Assembly (NCBI GenBank): GCA_016721765.1
Contig: JADKHO010000003.1
Coordinates: 177,001-241,000, forward strand
DNA: 64,000 nt
DNA from: Bacteroidota bacterium
GTDB taxonomy: Bacteria; Bacteroidota; Bacteroidia; UBA4408
Direction: 5' to 3'
Part shown: positions 45,381-52,298 of the stretch, one piece after another
How the letters are laid out: every line of letters starts with the position of its first letter
Position numbering within the stretch: position 1 is the first letter of the stretch
Position numbers and translations under genes: made by a program
Notes under the pieces: generated by a model
The model's input: the letters and a program-made list of their open reading frames with translations, nothing else
The model's database searches: none
What the model was told of the DNA's origin: nothing

Positions 45381-45857
45381 TTATTTTTTCTTTTTCGATT
45401 TTTGAGTGCCGCTAAAAGTCCATTGCTTTTTTACTTTTTCCTTTTTTGAAAGGATAATCGTACCTTCAATATCTTCGCCGGTTACCGAGCCTGTCCAAGC
45501 TAATTTTTCTTTGTCGCCATTCACGCTTTCAGCTGTAAAACTGATGGTTTTTTCCATTACTTGTGAACCTTCAGTTTCGCCCTCTACATAAGCTGTGTCA
45601 ACTTCCACTACATACAAACCGGAGTTCAGCATGAATTTTTCATCCATATATTTGGATTTTATTTTTTGAGCTTTAAACGACATTTCATCTTTAATTGGCT
45701 TCGGCTTCTTCGCACCATCCTCATTTATTTCAATTTCATATACTTTATTATCCAATAATTTGTCTTTAACCACTTTAACTTTTTGGGCAAAAGTCAAGTT
45801 TGAAATAAAAAGAAAAGCAAGTGCTGCCAATCCTGTTTTAGCTGATTTTAATTTCAT
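45381..45857 (-). CDS. Hypothetical secreted protein
   Basis: The start is set at ATG 45857, which opens a signal peptide (KTGLAALAFLFISNLTFAQ). Sixteen codons upstream are unsupported. The 158-aa product is beta-rich and basic, ending in a run of lysines (SGTQKSKKKK). It has YEIEINEDGAKKPKPIKDEM and LAWTGSVTGEDIEGTIILSK, suggesting a lipocalin-like or small barrel. Its family is not recognised. A terminator follows. Confidence 0.6.
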   Translation of the reverse strand: MKLKSAKTGLAALAFLFISNLTFAQKVKVVKDKLLDNKVYEIEINEDGAKKPKPIKDEMSFKAQKIKSKYMDEKFMLNSGLYVVEVDTAYVEGETEGSQVMEKTISFTAESVNGDKEKLAWTGSVTGEDIEGTIILSKKEKVKKQWTFSGTQKSKKKK

Positions 45858-45954
45858 GTTACGTGCGGTTTTAATGGATTGATTTTTAAAAATATCTTTG
45901 ACCAAAAGTAAAATTTATTAGCTCACAAAAGGCAATCCAACAAAAAAAAATATT

Positions 45955-46491
45955 TTGGCAAAAGAACAACTTCTAAAAATTGCAATTGTTGGACCTGAAT
46001 CTACAGGAAAATCAGTACTTTCCGAACAATTGGCCGCACATTATGCTTGCAAGTTTGTTCCCGAGGTGGCGAGAGCCTATATCGCCAAATTAAATCGTCC
46101 TTACCTTTTGGAAGATATTATTGAGATTGCAAGAATGCAGCTGCTTCAGGAGCAAGCCTTGGCTAAAGTATCATCAGATATACTTATTTGCGATACCACT
46201 TTATTGGTAACTAAGATTTGGGCACAAAATGCATTTAACGAGTGCCCAAAATTTATTTCCGAAAAGTATACGGCTAATGATTATTCACTTCATCTCTTAA
46301 TGCAAATTGATTTGCCTTGGGAATATGATGCACAGCGGGAGCATCCCGAACGAAGGGAGTTTTTCTTTAGCTGGTACGAACGTGAATTGCGTGAATCAAA
46401 TGCCAACTACTGCATAATTTCCGGATCAAATGAGCATCGCTTAAAAAGGGCCATCGCTGTTATTGATGCACATTTAGCTTCATTTGGGTGA
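45955..46491 (+). CDS. NadR-kinase-like AAA ATPase
   Basis: This 178-aa protein starts at TTG 45955, since the P-loop VGPESTGKSVL begins at residue 12 and the next ATG is beyond it. EVARAYIAKL, ICDTTLLVTKIW and the C-terminal WYERELRESNANYCIISG match the ribosylnicotinamide-kinase (AAA_28) domain of NadR. It probably phosphorylates nicotinamide riboside for NAD salvage. The adenylyltransferase half of NadR is absent. It converges with nth, overlapping by 12 bp. Confidence 0.75.
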   Translation: MAKEQLLKIAIVGPESTGKSVLSEQLAAHYACKFVPEVARAYIAKLNRPYLLEDIIEIARMQLLQEQALAKVSSDILICDTTLLVTKIWAQNAFNECPKFISEKYTANDYSLHLLMQIDLPWEYDAQREHPERREFFFSWYERELRESNANYCIISGSNEHRLKRAIAVIDAHLASFG

Positions 46492-47130
46492 TTTAATTTC
46501 TTTTTCATGATACTTGCAAAAGCGGCTAATGGCACAATCCCCACATTTAGGATTTCGCGCCAAACACACGTACCTTCCATGCAAGATGAGCCAATGATGA
46601 GCTGTAGCGATTTTGTTTTCAGGTATAAACTTCACCAATTGCTTTTCTGTTTCCAACGGTGTTTTCGAATTTAGTGTTAAGCCTAAGCGATTCGAAACTC
46701 TATAAACATGCGTATCAACTGCCATTGCTGGCTTATTAAAAACTACCGAAGCAATTACATTCGCGGTTTTCCTTCCTACTCCCGGCATTTTTTGCAATTG
46801 GTCAATTTCGGATGGAACTTCATTGTTGAAATCCTTATACAGCATATTGGCCATTCCCACCAAATGCTTGGCCTTATTGTTTGGATAACTAATGCTTTTT
46901 ATGTATTGAAAAACGGCATCAGCGCTCGACGCAGCCAGTACTTCGGCATTAGGAAAAGCTAAAAATAGAGCAGGCGTAACCATGTTTACCCGCTTATCGG
47001 TGCACTGCGCTGAGAGTATAACAGCTACTAGCAATTCATAAGGATTGGAATACTGTAGCTCTGTTTCAGCTATCGGATGATTAATACTAAAATAGTCAAT
47101 GACTTTTTCGAAGCGCTCCTTACGTGTCAA
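46480..47130 (-). CDS. nth: Endonuclease III
   Basis: This 216-aa base-excision glycosylase/AP lyase has HhH motif LQKMPGVGRKTANVI with catalytic Lys121, conserved Asp139 (AVDTHVYR) and a 4Fe-4S cluster on Cys189, Cys196, Cys199 and Cys205 (C-x6-C-x2-C-x5-C). These match the E. coli enzyme residue spacing. It removes oxidised pyrimidines from DNA. Its stop region overlaps the NadR-like gene by 12 bp on the opposite strand. Confidence 0.95.
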   Translation of the reverse strand: MTRKERFEKVIDYFSINHPIAETELQYSNPYELLVAVILSAQCTDKRVNMVTPALFLAFPNAEVLAASSADAVFQYIKSISYPNNKAKHLVGMANMLYKDFNNEVPSEIDQLQKMPGVGRKTANVIASVVFNKPAMAVDTHVYRVSNRLGLTLNSKTPLETEKQLVKFIPENKIATAHHWLILHGRYVCLARNPKCGDCAISRFCKYHEKEIKSPK

Positions 47131-47164
47131 TTTTTTGCGTTTAATGGATTCAAAGATGCTAAAA

Positions 47165-47193
47165 ATAAAAAAGCCGGCTGTTCAACCGGCTTT
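47165..47193 (-). terminator. Rho-independent terminator (minus strand)
   Basis: AAGCCGG (47171-47177) pairs with CCGGCTT (47186-47192). On the minus strand it is followed by a T-run. It terminates the 61-aa gene at 47214. Confidence 0.75.
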
Positions 47194-47213
47194 CCATTTT
47201 CACTTTCTTACTT

Positions 47214-47399
47214 TTAGTTCAAAATCAACTCCACATGTTTTATGTTTTTCGACGCTTGCACACTAAGTGCTTTGGAGTAATTAAGAATCGCTTGTATCAC
47301 ACTATTGGAAGGCTCTTGCCCTTCAAAGGAATGCGTATTCTCTGATTTTGAATGAGCTGAAATTGAATTTGTTTTTTTAAGTGTAGAGGTTTTACTCAT
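47214..47399 (-). CDS. Small conserved-type protein, 61 aa
   Basis: This 61-aa protein has a Ser/Lys/Thr-rich N-terminal half and a C-terminal helix SNSVIQAILNYSKALSVQAS ending HVELILN. The ILNYSKAL...VELILN end is a pattern I have seen in short Bacteroidota proteins from memory. It has its own terminator 20 bp downstream and a gap of about 110 bp to the sigma gene upstream. Function is unknown. Confidence 0.55.
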   Translation of the reverse strand: MSKTSTLKKTNSISAHSKSENTHSFEGQEPSNSVIQAILNYSKALSVQASKNIKHVELILN

Positions 47400-47512
47400 A
47401 GTTTTTGTTTTGATGAATATACCTCCCTAACGCAGCTCATTTTAAAATATTGTATCCCCCAAAAAAAAATTCACCGAAAAATTTTTCCGGCGAATCAATA
47501 ATCAGGTTGTTG

Positions 47513-48094
47513 TTACGATAAAATTACTTTGTTTTCATGCATCATCTTGCGTAAGCCCAGAATTGCGTAACGCATGCGCCCCAAAGAGGTATTGATGCTG
47601 ATATTTAAAATTTTAGATATTTCTTTAAAGCTTAATTCCTCAAAATGACGCATCATTACTATCTCTCGTTGATCCCGAGGCAAAGCATCTATCATCCTTC
47701 GTAAGTCGGTATGAATTTGCTTTTTAATAATACGGTCTTCAATATTTGAAACCTTTAAATTCAAGGTGTCAAAAATGTTGTATTCATTTCCGCCGCTTAC
47801 GGTTTTTAATTTCTTGGCGTCCCTAAAATGGTCCATTACTAAGTTGCGGGCTATCCGTAACACCCATTGCGCAAATTTGCCTTCTTCATTATAACCGTCC
47901 TTTTTTAAAGTATTGATGACTTTAATAAAAGTGTCCTGAAATAAGTCCTCAGCGAGTTCTCGGTTTTGAACCTTTTGCCATATCATGCCAAATACCCGGC
48001 TCTTGTGGCGCGTTACTAATATTCCTAATGAAGCCTCATGGCCGCTTAGATACATGCTGACAAGCTCGCTGTCGCTTAGATGTGAAGTGTGCAT
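47513..48094 (-). CDS. ECF-type RNA polymerase sigma factor
   Basis: This 193-aa protein has sigma region 2 (AEDLFQDTFIKVINTL, then FAQWVLRIARNLVMDHFRD) and region 4 (LPRDQREIVMMRHFEELSFKEISKIL, the HTH for the -35 element). Its length fits an extracytoplasmic-function sigma factor. No anti-sigma gene follows; the next gene on the same strand is the 61-aa protein at 47214. It is divergent from the DUF3820 gene. Confidence 0.88.
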   Translation of the reverse strand: MHTSHLSDSELVSMYLSGHEASLGILVTRHKSRVFGMIWQKVQNRELAEDLFQDTFIKVINTLKKDGYNEEGKFAQWVLRIARNLVMDHFRDAKKLKTVSGGNEYNIFDTLNLKVSNIEDRIIKKQIHTDLRRMIDALPRDQREIVMMRHFEELSFKEISKILNISINTSLGRMRYAILGLRKMMHENKVILS

Positions 48095-48323
48095 AGAAAC
48101 CTCCTTTTTTAAAATGATGTAAATAAAAAAGTAGAAATTTTTCTATAAGAGGTTCCCGGTTTTAAGGTTAATAACTGTTAAAATTGATATGCTAACGCAA
48201 GTAATTTTAATTTATTGTGCGCTGCCAAAAATTTTATTCTTTTTCAAAAATACCTATTATTTCAACGTAAAACAAATCAAATTTGTTTCTATCATTGTTT
48301 AAACATTAATTAGCGCTTTATTT

Positions 48324-48542
48324 ATGGATGCCAATCCCAACCTAATACTACAATTGGTTACAATGAAAATGCCTTTTGGGAAGTACAAAGACACACTTTT
48401 GTGCAATTTACCGGTGGCTTACCTGGAGTGGTTTAACCGAAAAGGTTTTCCGGAAGGTAAATTGGGTGTATTGCTTCAAACAATTTACGAAATAAAATTA
48501 AATGGACTTGAGAAACTACTTGAACCTTTAAAGAAAAAATAG
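48324..48542 (+). CDS. DUF3820 protein
   Basis: This 72-aa protein has the DUF3820 pattern: MPFGKYKDTLLCNLPVAYLEWF near the start and FPEGKLGVLLQTIYEIKLNGLE. It is small, cytoplasmic and of unknown role. It lies 15 bp ahead of a secreted barrel protein, probably in one transcript. Confidence 0.75.
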   Translation: MDANPNLILQLVTMKMPFGKYKDTLLCNLPVAYLEWFNRKGFPEGKLGVLLQTIYEIKLNGLEKLLEPLKKK

Positions 48543-48557
48543 AATTAATTTTAGCAC

Positions 48558-49475
48558 ATGAAAAAAAATAAACTTCTACTAGTTATCCTATTTCTTATTG
48601 TTGCACCGGCTATCGCACAAGACTCCAATACCGATGAACCCGAACAAACTCAAGTTGCAACTGCCAAGAAAAAGAAATTTCTGGTAGGCTTGTACATTGG
48701 TTCTTATTTCGCCAATAAACATTCGGCATACAACTACGATGGATATGGATATGATTTAGGCGGCCAACGCAATAGTTTTGAAACAAGTTTTATGAATACC
48801 AAAATTAATTTCCAATACAGCGGTGCATACGGGCAACCTGATTATATTGCGCAAGAGTTGGGTGTTCAACCCGGTGATTGGAATTTCGACGTAAGTGATA
48901 TGCCGGTAAATATGAGATACAATGTTGCATTTTTGGTAGGACTAAATGGACGTTATGCGGTAAGCGATAATGGAGCCATAGTGTTTCATGCAAATGCAAG
49001 TAAATTAAGTGTTAGCGGCAATTTTACCATCACCACCCGACCCAATTCCAATGGCAATCAATTACAAAAAACGGTGCAGACCTTTGCCATCGTTGGAGGT
49101 GAGCAAAGACTTTTGCTACAAGTTGGGTATCAGCACTTAGCAGGTGACGCAGCTGAAAAAATAAATTTTTTGGTGGAAGGTGGACTAAATGTCACTATGG
49201 CTAAATTCGATAAAAACCAAATTCAAATTAATAATTTGCAAATCGATTTAACTAGCTATTATGATATTAATAATCCTAATTCAAATGCAACTGCAAGAAG
49301 GCCTGGAGGAGTGGGTTTTGGAGCCTTTGCAGGGGCGGGTTTCAATTTTAATGTAAATCCCAAAACAAAAATTCAATTGGTGTACAATCCCTCCTATGAG
49401 CAAATAAAAGTAGAACAAAATGCTCCTTTAAAATTGCAGCATGCAATAGGATTGAGGCTTTATTATGGTTTATAG
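48558..49475 (+). CDS. Outer-membrane beta-barrel protein
   Basis: This 305-aa protein has a signal peptide (KLLLVILFLIVAPAIAQ) and then a barrel of strands such as GLYIGSYFANKHSAYN, MRYNVAFLVGLNGRYA and FGAFAGAGFNFNVNP. It ends with an aromatic C-terminal strand (HAIGLRLYYGL). It resembles small OMPs of Bacteroidota (PorT-like length) but is not identified. It follows DUF3820 by 15 bp. Confidence 0.65.
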   Translation: MKKNKLLLVILFLIVAPAIAQDSNTDEPEQTQVATAKKKKFLVGLYIGSYFANKHSAYNYDGYGYDLGGQRNSFETSFMNTKINFQYSGAYGQPDYIAQELGVQPGDWNFDVSDMPVNMRYNVAFLVGLNGRYAVSDNGAIVFHANASKLSVSGNFTITTRPNSNGNQLQKTVQTFAIVGGEQRLLLQVGYQHLAGDAAEKINFLVEGGLNVTMAKFDKNQIQINNLQIDLTSYYDINNPNSNATARRPGGVGFGAFAGAGFNFNVNPKTKIQLVYNPSYEQIKVEQNAPLKLQHAIGLRLYYGL

Positions 49476-49705
49476 TTGATTCTTACTTTTCTCTTCCTTC
49501 CAAGCATCCTATTCTGCAATTGAACTGTTTTTGAAAGGGAGCAGTTTATTTTGATTCTGTTATCATTTTTCTCGCGTGTCATTAAAAGATGCGTGCTATT
49601 GAAAATTGAAATTGCGAAAGTAGAAACGCATTTAGTTTAGTTGTTACTTTTGTATTTCACATAGCGTTACTATATTTCAAAGCACATATTGTGAAGTTTA
49701 AAGGC

Positions 49706-49737
49706 AAAAAAAAGGCTGCTCACTAGGAACAGCCTCT
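49706..49737 (-). terminator. Rho-independent terminator (minus strand)
   Basis: On the minus strand GGCTGTTC pairs with GAGCAGCC (one wobble), and a run of T follows (about 49706-49712). It lies 23 bp after the stop of the DUF5011-like gene. Confidence 0.7.
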
Positions 49738-49760
49738 TTTAATAATATGAATATAATTTC

Positions 49761-50465
49761 TTAGTTCTGAACGAAATCTTCAACAAACGGTGTAGGAGCT
49801 ACGAATGAACAAGCACCAACATCACCTGCAGCACCTCTGCCTTCAGTATAAGTTAATTTAAAGGTCCATTTACCAGATGCATTTTTTGCAGGAACAGTTC
49901 CGGAAGTAGATGAAGTAGCATAATTAAAGGTACAATTGTTAGTTCCTAAAGGACCAGTTGTATAAGCTACAACTTGAAAATCACCGTTCAAATCAGCCGA
50001 AACTTTATCATTTCCGGTTCTTTGAGCAAATTGACTAAATATAACTCGGTTGTTTTTAGTTGTTGAAGCTTTAATTGTTTGCATCCAAGTGGCTGGTGAA
50101 AAGGAAAGATTTGTAACGGCGTACGTTCCTTCAAATTTCGCAGCATCGTTTACAACAGTTATTGTTCTTGTTGCTGTACCTTCATTTCCTGCAGCATCAG
50201 TTGCACTATAGGTAACGGTATAAGTTCCTGTTAAATCCTTATTAATGGTATTTGAAATGGAAATCGCACTAGTTAAATCCCCATCTTCATCGTCATTTGC
50301 AGTTGCACCCAACTCAAAATATGTTCCTTGCAAAGAAAGTGTTTGTGTGTCTGAACCACTTAATGTTACCACAGGAGCAGTAGTATCGTCTTTTTTACAA
50401 CCAATCATTAAGGTTGTAGCGCCTAAAAAAAGTGCTGATGATAAAATAATGATGTTCTTTTTCAT
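49761..50465 (-). CDS. DUF5011-type immunoglobulin-like lipoprotein
   Basis: This 234-aa lipoprotein (LFLGATTLMIGC) starts with a DUF5011-like Ig domain: APVVTLSGSDTQTLSLQGTYFE, GATANDDEDGDLTSAI, then TYTVTYSATDAAGNEGTATRTITV. A C-terminal beta domain follows, with little similarity to known families and a Cys pair near 175 and 220. It is surface-exposed or periplasmic; function is unknown. It is divergent from the Ala-rich lipoprotein genes. Confidence 0.75.
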   Translation of the reverse strand: MKKNIIILSSALFLGATTLMIGCKKDDTTAPVVTLSGSDTQTLSLQGTYFELGATANDDEDGDLTSAISISNTINKDLTGTYTVTYSATDAAGNEGTATRTITVVNDAAKFEGTYAVTNLSFSPATWMQTIKASTTKNNRVIFSQFAQRTGNDKVSADLNGDFQVVAYTTGPLGTNNCTFNYATSSTSGTVPAKNASGKWTFKLTYTEGRGAAGDVGACSFVAPTPFVEDFVQN

Positions 50466-50554
50466 TTTTTTTTTGTTTGATTATTTTTTGTGAATTGTTT
50501 GATTCTTAATTTGAGCCGCAAAGGTAAACTATTTTTTTAATAGCCACTATTTTT

Positions 50555-50584
50555 TTTGTTTTCAGTCAAAAAAATTTACTTTTG
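50555..50584 (+). promoter_or_regulatory. Strong -33/-7 promoter of Ala-rich lipoprotein 1
   Basis: TTTG (50555-50558) is followed after 18 bp by TACTTTTG (50577-50584). It is the best full match to the TTTG/TAnnTTTG consensus in the window, 45 bp before the ATG. Confidence 0.65.
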
Positions 50585-50629
50585 CGCCCGGTTAACCAAA
50601 TTTAAATTTAATTAATTAAAAATCACACA

Positions 50630-50974
50630 ATGAAAAAAGTATTATTATCAATGACCGCTTTATGCATTATGGCGGTTGTTTCTTGCGGACCTAGCGCCGA
50701 AGAAATGGCAAAAAAAGCAAAAGCTACTGCTGATTCTGTTGCCGCTGTTGCTGCTGCTGAGGCTGAAGCTGCTGCTGCAAAAGCGCAAGCTGCTCAAGAC
50801 TCTATTGCTAAGGTTGCTGCTGAAGCAGAAGCTAAAGCAAAAGCGATCGCCGATTCTGTTGCTGCTGCTGCAGAAGCAATGAAAGGCAAAGCAAAAGGAG
50901 CGGTAAAAAAAGCTAAAACTCCAGAGCAAAAACAAAAGGAAAATGTAAAGGAACTTAATAAAGACAGAGGATAA
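50630..50974 (+). CDS. Ala-rich coiled-coil lipoprotein 1
   Basis: This 114-aa lipoprotein (MKKVLLSMTALCIMAVVSC, followed by GPSAEE) is almost all Ala, Glu, Lys and Gln in repeats built on ADS[IV]A. The pattern should form a long alpha-helical coiled coil. The C-terminal third is basic (KGKAKGAVKKAKTPEQ). A paralogue with the same leader and GPSAEE start lies at 51149. The strong promoter suggests high expression. It may be a Lpp-like outer-membrane spacer, which is inference. Confidence 0.75.
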   Translation: MKKVLLSMTALCIMAVVSCGPSAEEMAKKAKATADSVAAVAAAEAEAAAAKAQAAQDSIAKVAAEAEAKAKAIADSVAAAAEAMKGKAKGAVKKAKTPEQKQKENVKELNKDRG

Positions 50975-51009
50975 TCCCTGCTTATTAGCTCTTTTTCAAT
51001 TGAAAAAAT

Positions 51010-51040
51010 AGGGGTAGTTGATATAATTTCAACTACCCCT
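51010..51040 (+). terminator. Terminator between the Ala-rich lipoprotein genes
   Basis: GGGGTAGTTGA (51010-51020) pairs perfectly with TCAACTACCCC (51028-51038), an 11-bp stem. A short T/C tract follows. It separates the two lipoprotein genes into individual transcripts. Confidence 0.75.
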
Positions 51041-51107
51041 TCTTAATTTGATTGATGCTCAGCTAGATAAAAAAATCAATAATGTTTTTATTTTTAAATT
51101 AAAAGCA

Positions 51108-51115
51108 TACATTTG
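51108..51115 (+). promoter_or_regulatory. -7 element of Ala-rich lipoprotein 2
   Basis: TACATTTG is a perfect TAnnTTTG match 33 bp before the ATG at 51149, with a T-rich region about 20 bp upstream. It supports the shorter start for the gene. Confidence 0.5.
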
Positions 51116-51148
51116 CAAAAATTTTTAAATAATCAATTTAACACAAAA

Positions 51149-51376
51149 ATGAAAAAAGTATTATCTTTAATTGCTATCGCTGGAATGTTTGCATTCGTAG
51201 CGTGTGGACCAAGTGCAGAAGAAAAAGCTAAAATGGAACAAGCTAAAGCTGACTCTATTGCTGCTGCTGAAGCTGCTAACGCTGAAATGGAAGCTGCTAA
51301 AGCTCAGGCTACTGCAGATTCAATGGCTGCTGCTGCAACTGCAGACACAACAAAGAAAATGGAAGAGACTAAGTAA
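51149..51376 (+). CDS. Ala-rich coiled-coil lipoprotein 2
   Basis: The start is set at ATG 51149, which opens the lipoprotein signal (MKKVLSLIAIAGMFAFVAC). Twelve codons upstream overlap the promoter and are not used. The 75-aa product is a shorter paralogue of lipoprotein 1: the same CGPSAEE start, ADSIAAAE and ADSMAAAA heptad-like repeats, then a charged tail. It has its own promoter and a perfect palindromic terminator. Tandem duplication is the simplest origin. Confidence 0.75.
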   Translation: MKKVLSLIAIAGMFAFVACGPSAEEKAKMEQAKADSIAAAEAANAEMEAAKAQATADSMAAAATADTTKKMEETK

Positions 51377-51400
51377 TAATTTCTTTTTCCAAAAAGAAAA

Positions 51401-51435
51401 AAATCCTTTCGGTACCGAAAGGATTTTTTTTTGTC
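51401..51435 (+). terminator. Terminator with perfect palindrome
   Basis: The arms AAATCCTTTCG and CGAAAGGATTT around GTAC form a perfect 26-bp palindrome (51401-51426) followed by T8. It ends the lipoprotein 2 transcript. Confidence 0.8.
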
Positions 51436-51471
51436 TGATTTATGAAAAGTATTAAGGAATTTGAATTTGAT

Positions 51472-52008
51472 CGAAATCAAATCCACACAAATCATAAACA
51501 TCCGCGTTAATCCGCGTTCTATTCTAAAGCTTCTTAAACTTAGCAATGCTTTTTATTTAATTTGCTAAAAACCAAAGCTGTTTCCAGTTGAACGAAATCA
51601 AATCCGCTAAAATCATAATCATCTACGTCAATCCGCGTTCTATTCTAAAACTTCTTAAAGTTAGCAATGCTGTTTATTTAATTTGCTAAAAACCTAAGCT
51701 ATTTCCATTTGAACGAAATCAAATCCGTTAAAATCATAATCATCCGCGTTAATCAGCGTTCTATTCTAAAACTTCTTAAAGTTAGCAATGCTGTTTATTT
51801 ATTTTGCTAAAAACCTAAGCTGTTTCCAGTTGAACGAAATCAAATCCGCTAAAATCATAATCATCCGCGTTAATCAGCGTTCTATTCTAAAACTTCTTAA
51901 ACTTAGCAATGCTGTTTATTTAATTTGCTAAAAAGCTAAGCTGTTTCCATTTGACCGAAATCAAATCCGCGCAAATCATAATCATCCGCGTTAATCCGCG
52001 TTCTATTT
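51472..52008. repeat. 121-bp tandem repeat array, 4.4 copies
   Basis: The words CGAAATCAAATCC start at 51472, 51593, 51714, 51835 and 51956, giving exact 121-bp spacing. Units are near-identical with scattered point differences; the fifth is cut after about 53 bp. Each full unit carries a perfect hairpin TTAGCAA/TTGCTAA (e.g. 51540-51568) and, in most copies, the inverted repeat AACTT/AAGTT. CCGCGTTAATCCGCG-type words also recur. Not CRISPR: no short repeats with unique spacers. Confidence 0.85.
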
Positions 52009-52017
52009 CAATTACCT

Positions 52018-52185
52018 TTATTTTGCTTCGAATTTTGAAGTATCGATTTTCGAAAAATCAATGGTACTGCACCCCCCGCAACCTTTGGCGCAGCTTTTTG
52101 CCGAAATGCTTTTATAAATGCGCCTTCCGATAAAAAAAACTGAAAGCACAAAAACGAGGGCGAGTATAATTTCTTGAATATTCAT
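52018..52185 (-). CDS. FeoB-associated Cys-rich membrane peptide
   Basis: The ATG at 52185 opens a 55-aa frame: MNIQEIILALVFVLSVFFIGRR (one TM helix) then SCAKGCGGCST with Cys-x3-Cys-x2-Cys and a short tail. It matches the FeoB-associated Cys-rich family, which usually lies beside feoB and may handle iron at the cytoplasmic face. No feoB or feoA is in the window. Its stop abuts the 121-bp repeat array. Confidence 0.75.
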   Translation of the reverse strand: MNIQEIILALVFVLSVFFIGRRIYKSISAKSCAKGCGGCSTIDFSKIDTSKFEAK

Positions 52186-52298
52186 GAATGAATCTCTTAG
52201 CGCCTCAAAATTAATATTTTTAATACTTTTACCCGCACAAATTCACTATTTCTTTTCCCAAAAAATCAGTATTTTAAATCCTATTGCTACATCTCATT

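Larger units (their letters stand above)
51377..52017. other. Gap: terminator followed by tandem repeat array
   Basis: The gap is almost filled by the palindromic terminator (51401-51435) and the 121-bp repeat array (51472-52008). No supported coding frame. Confidence 0.6.

Noticed and set aside
50660..50935. 91-codon minus-strand frame opposite the Ala-rich lipoprotein
   Set aside because: Ser/Phe/Cys-rich mirror of the GCA/GCT-rich repeat; the sense protein has a lipobox, promoter and terminator.
51472..52008. Possible CRISPR array
   Set aside because: The 121-bp units are repeated whole, without short direct repeats and unique spacers, and no cas genes are near.
52284..52298. Five extra N-terminal codons on the E1 dehydrogenase
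   Set aside because: The frame opens with a TTG; the ATG at 52299 gives the usual E1 N-terminus.
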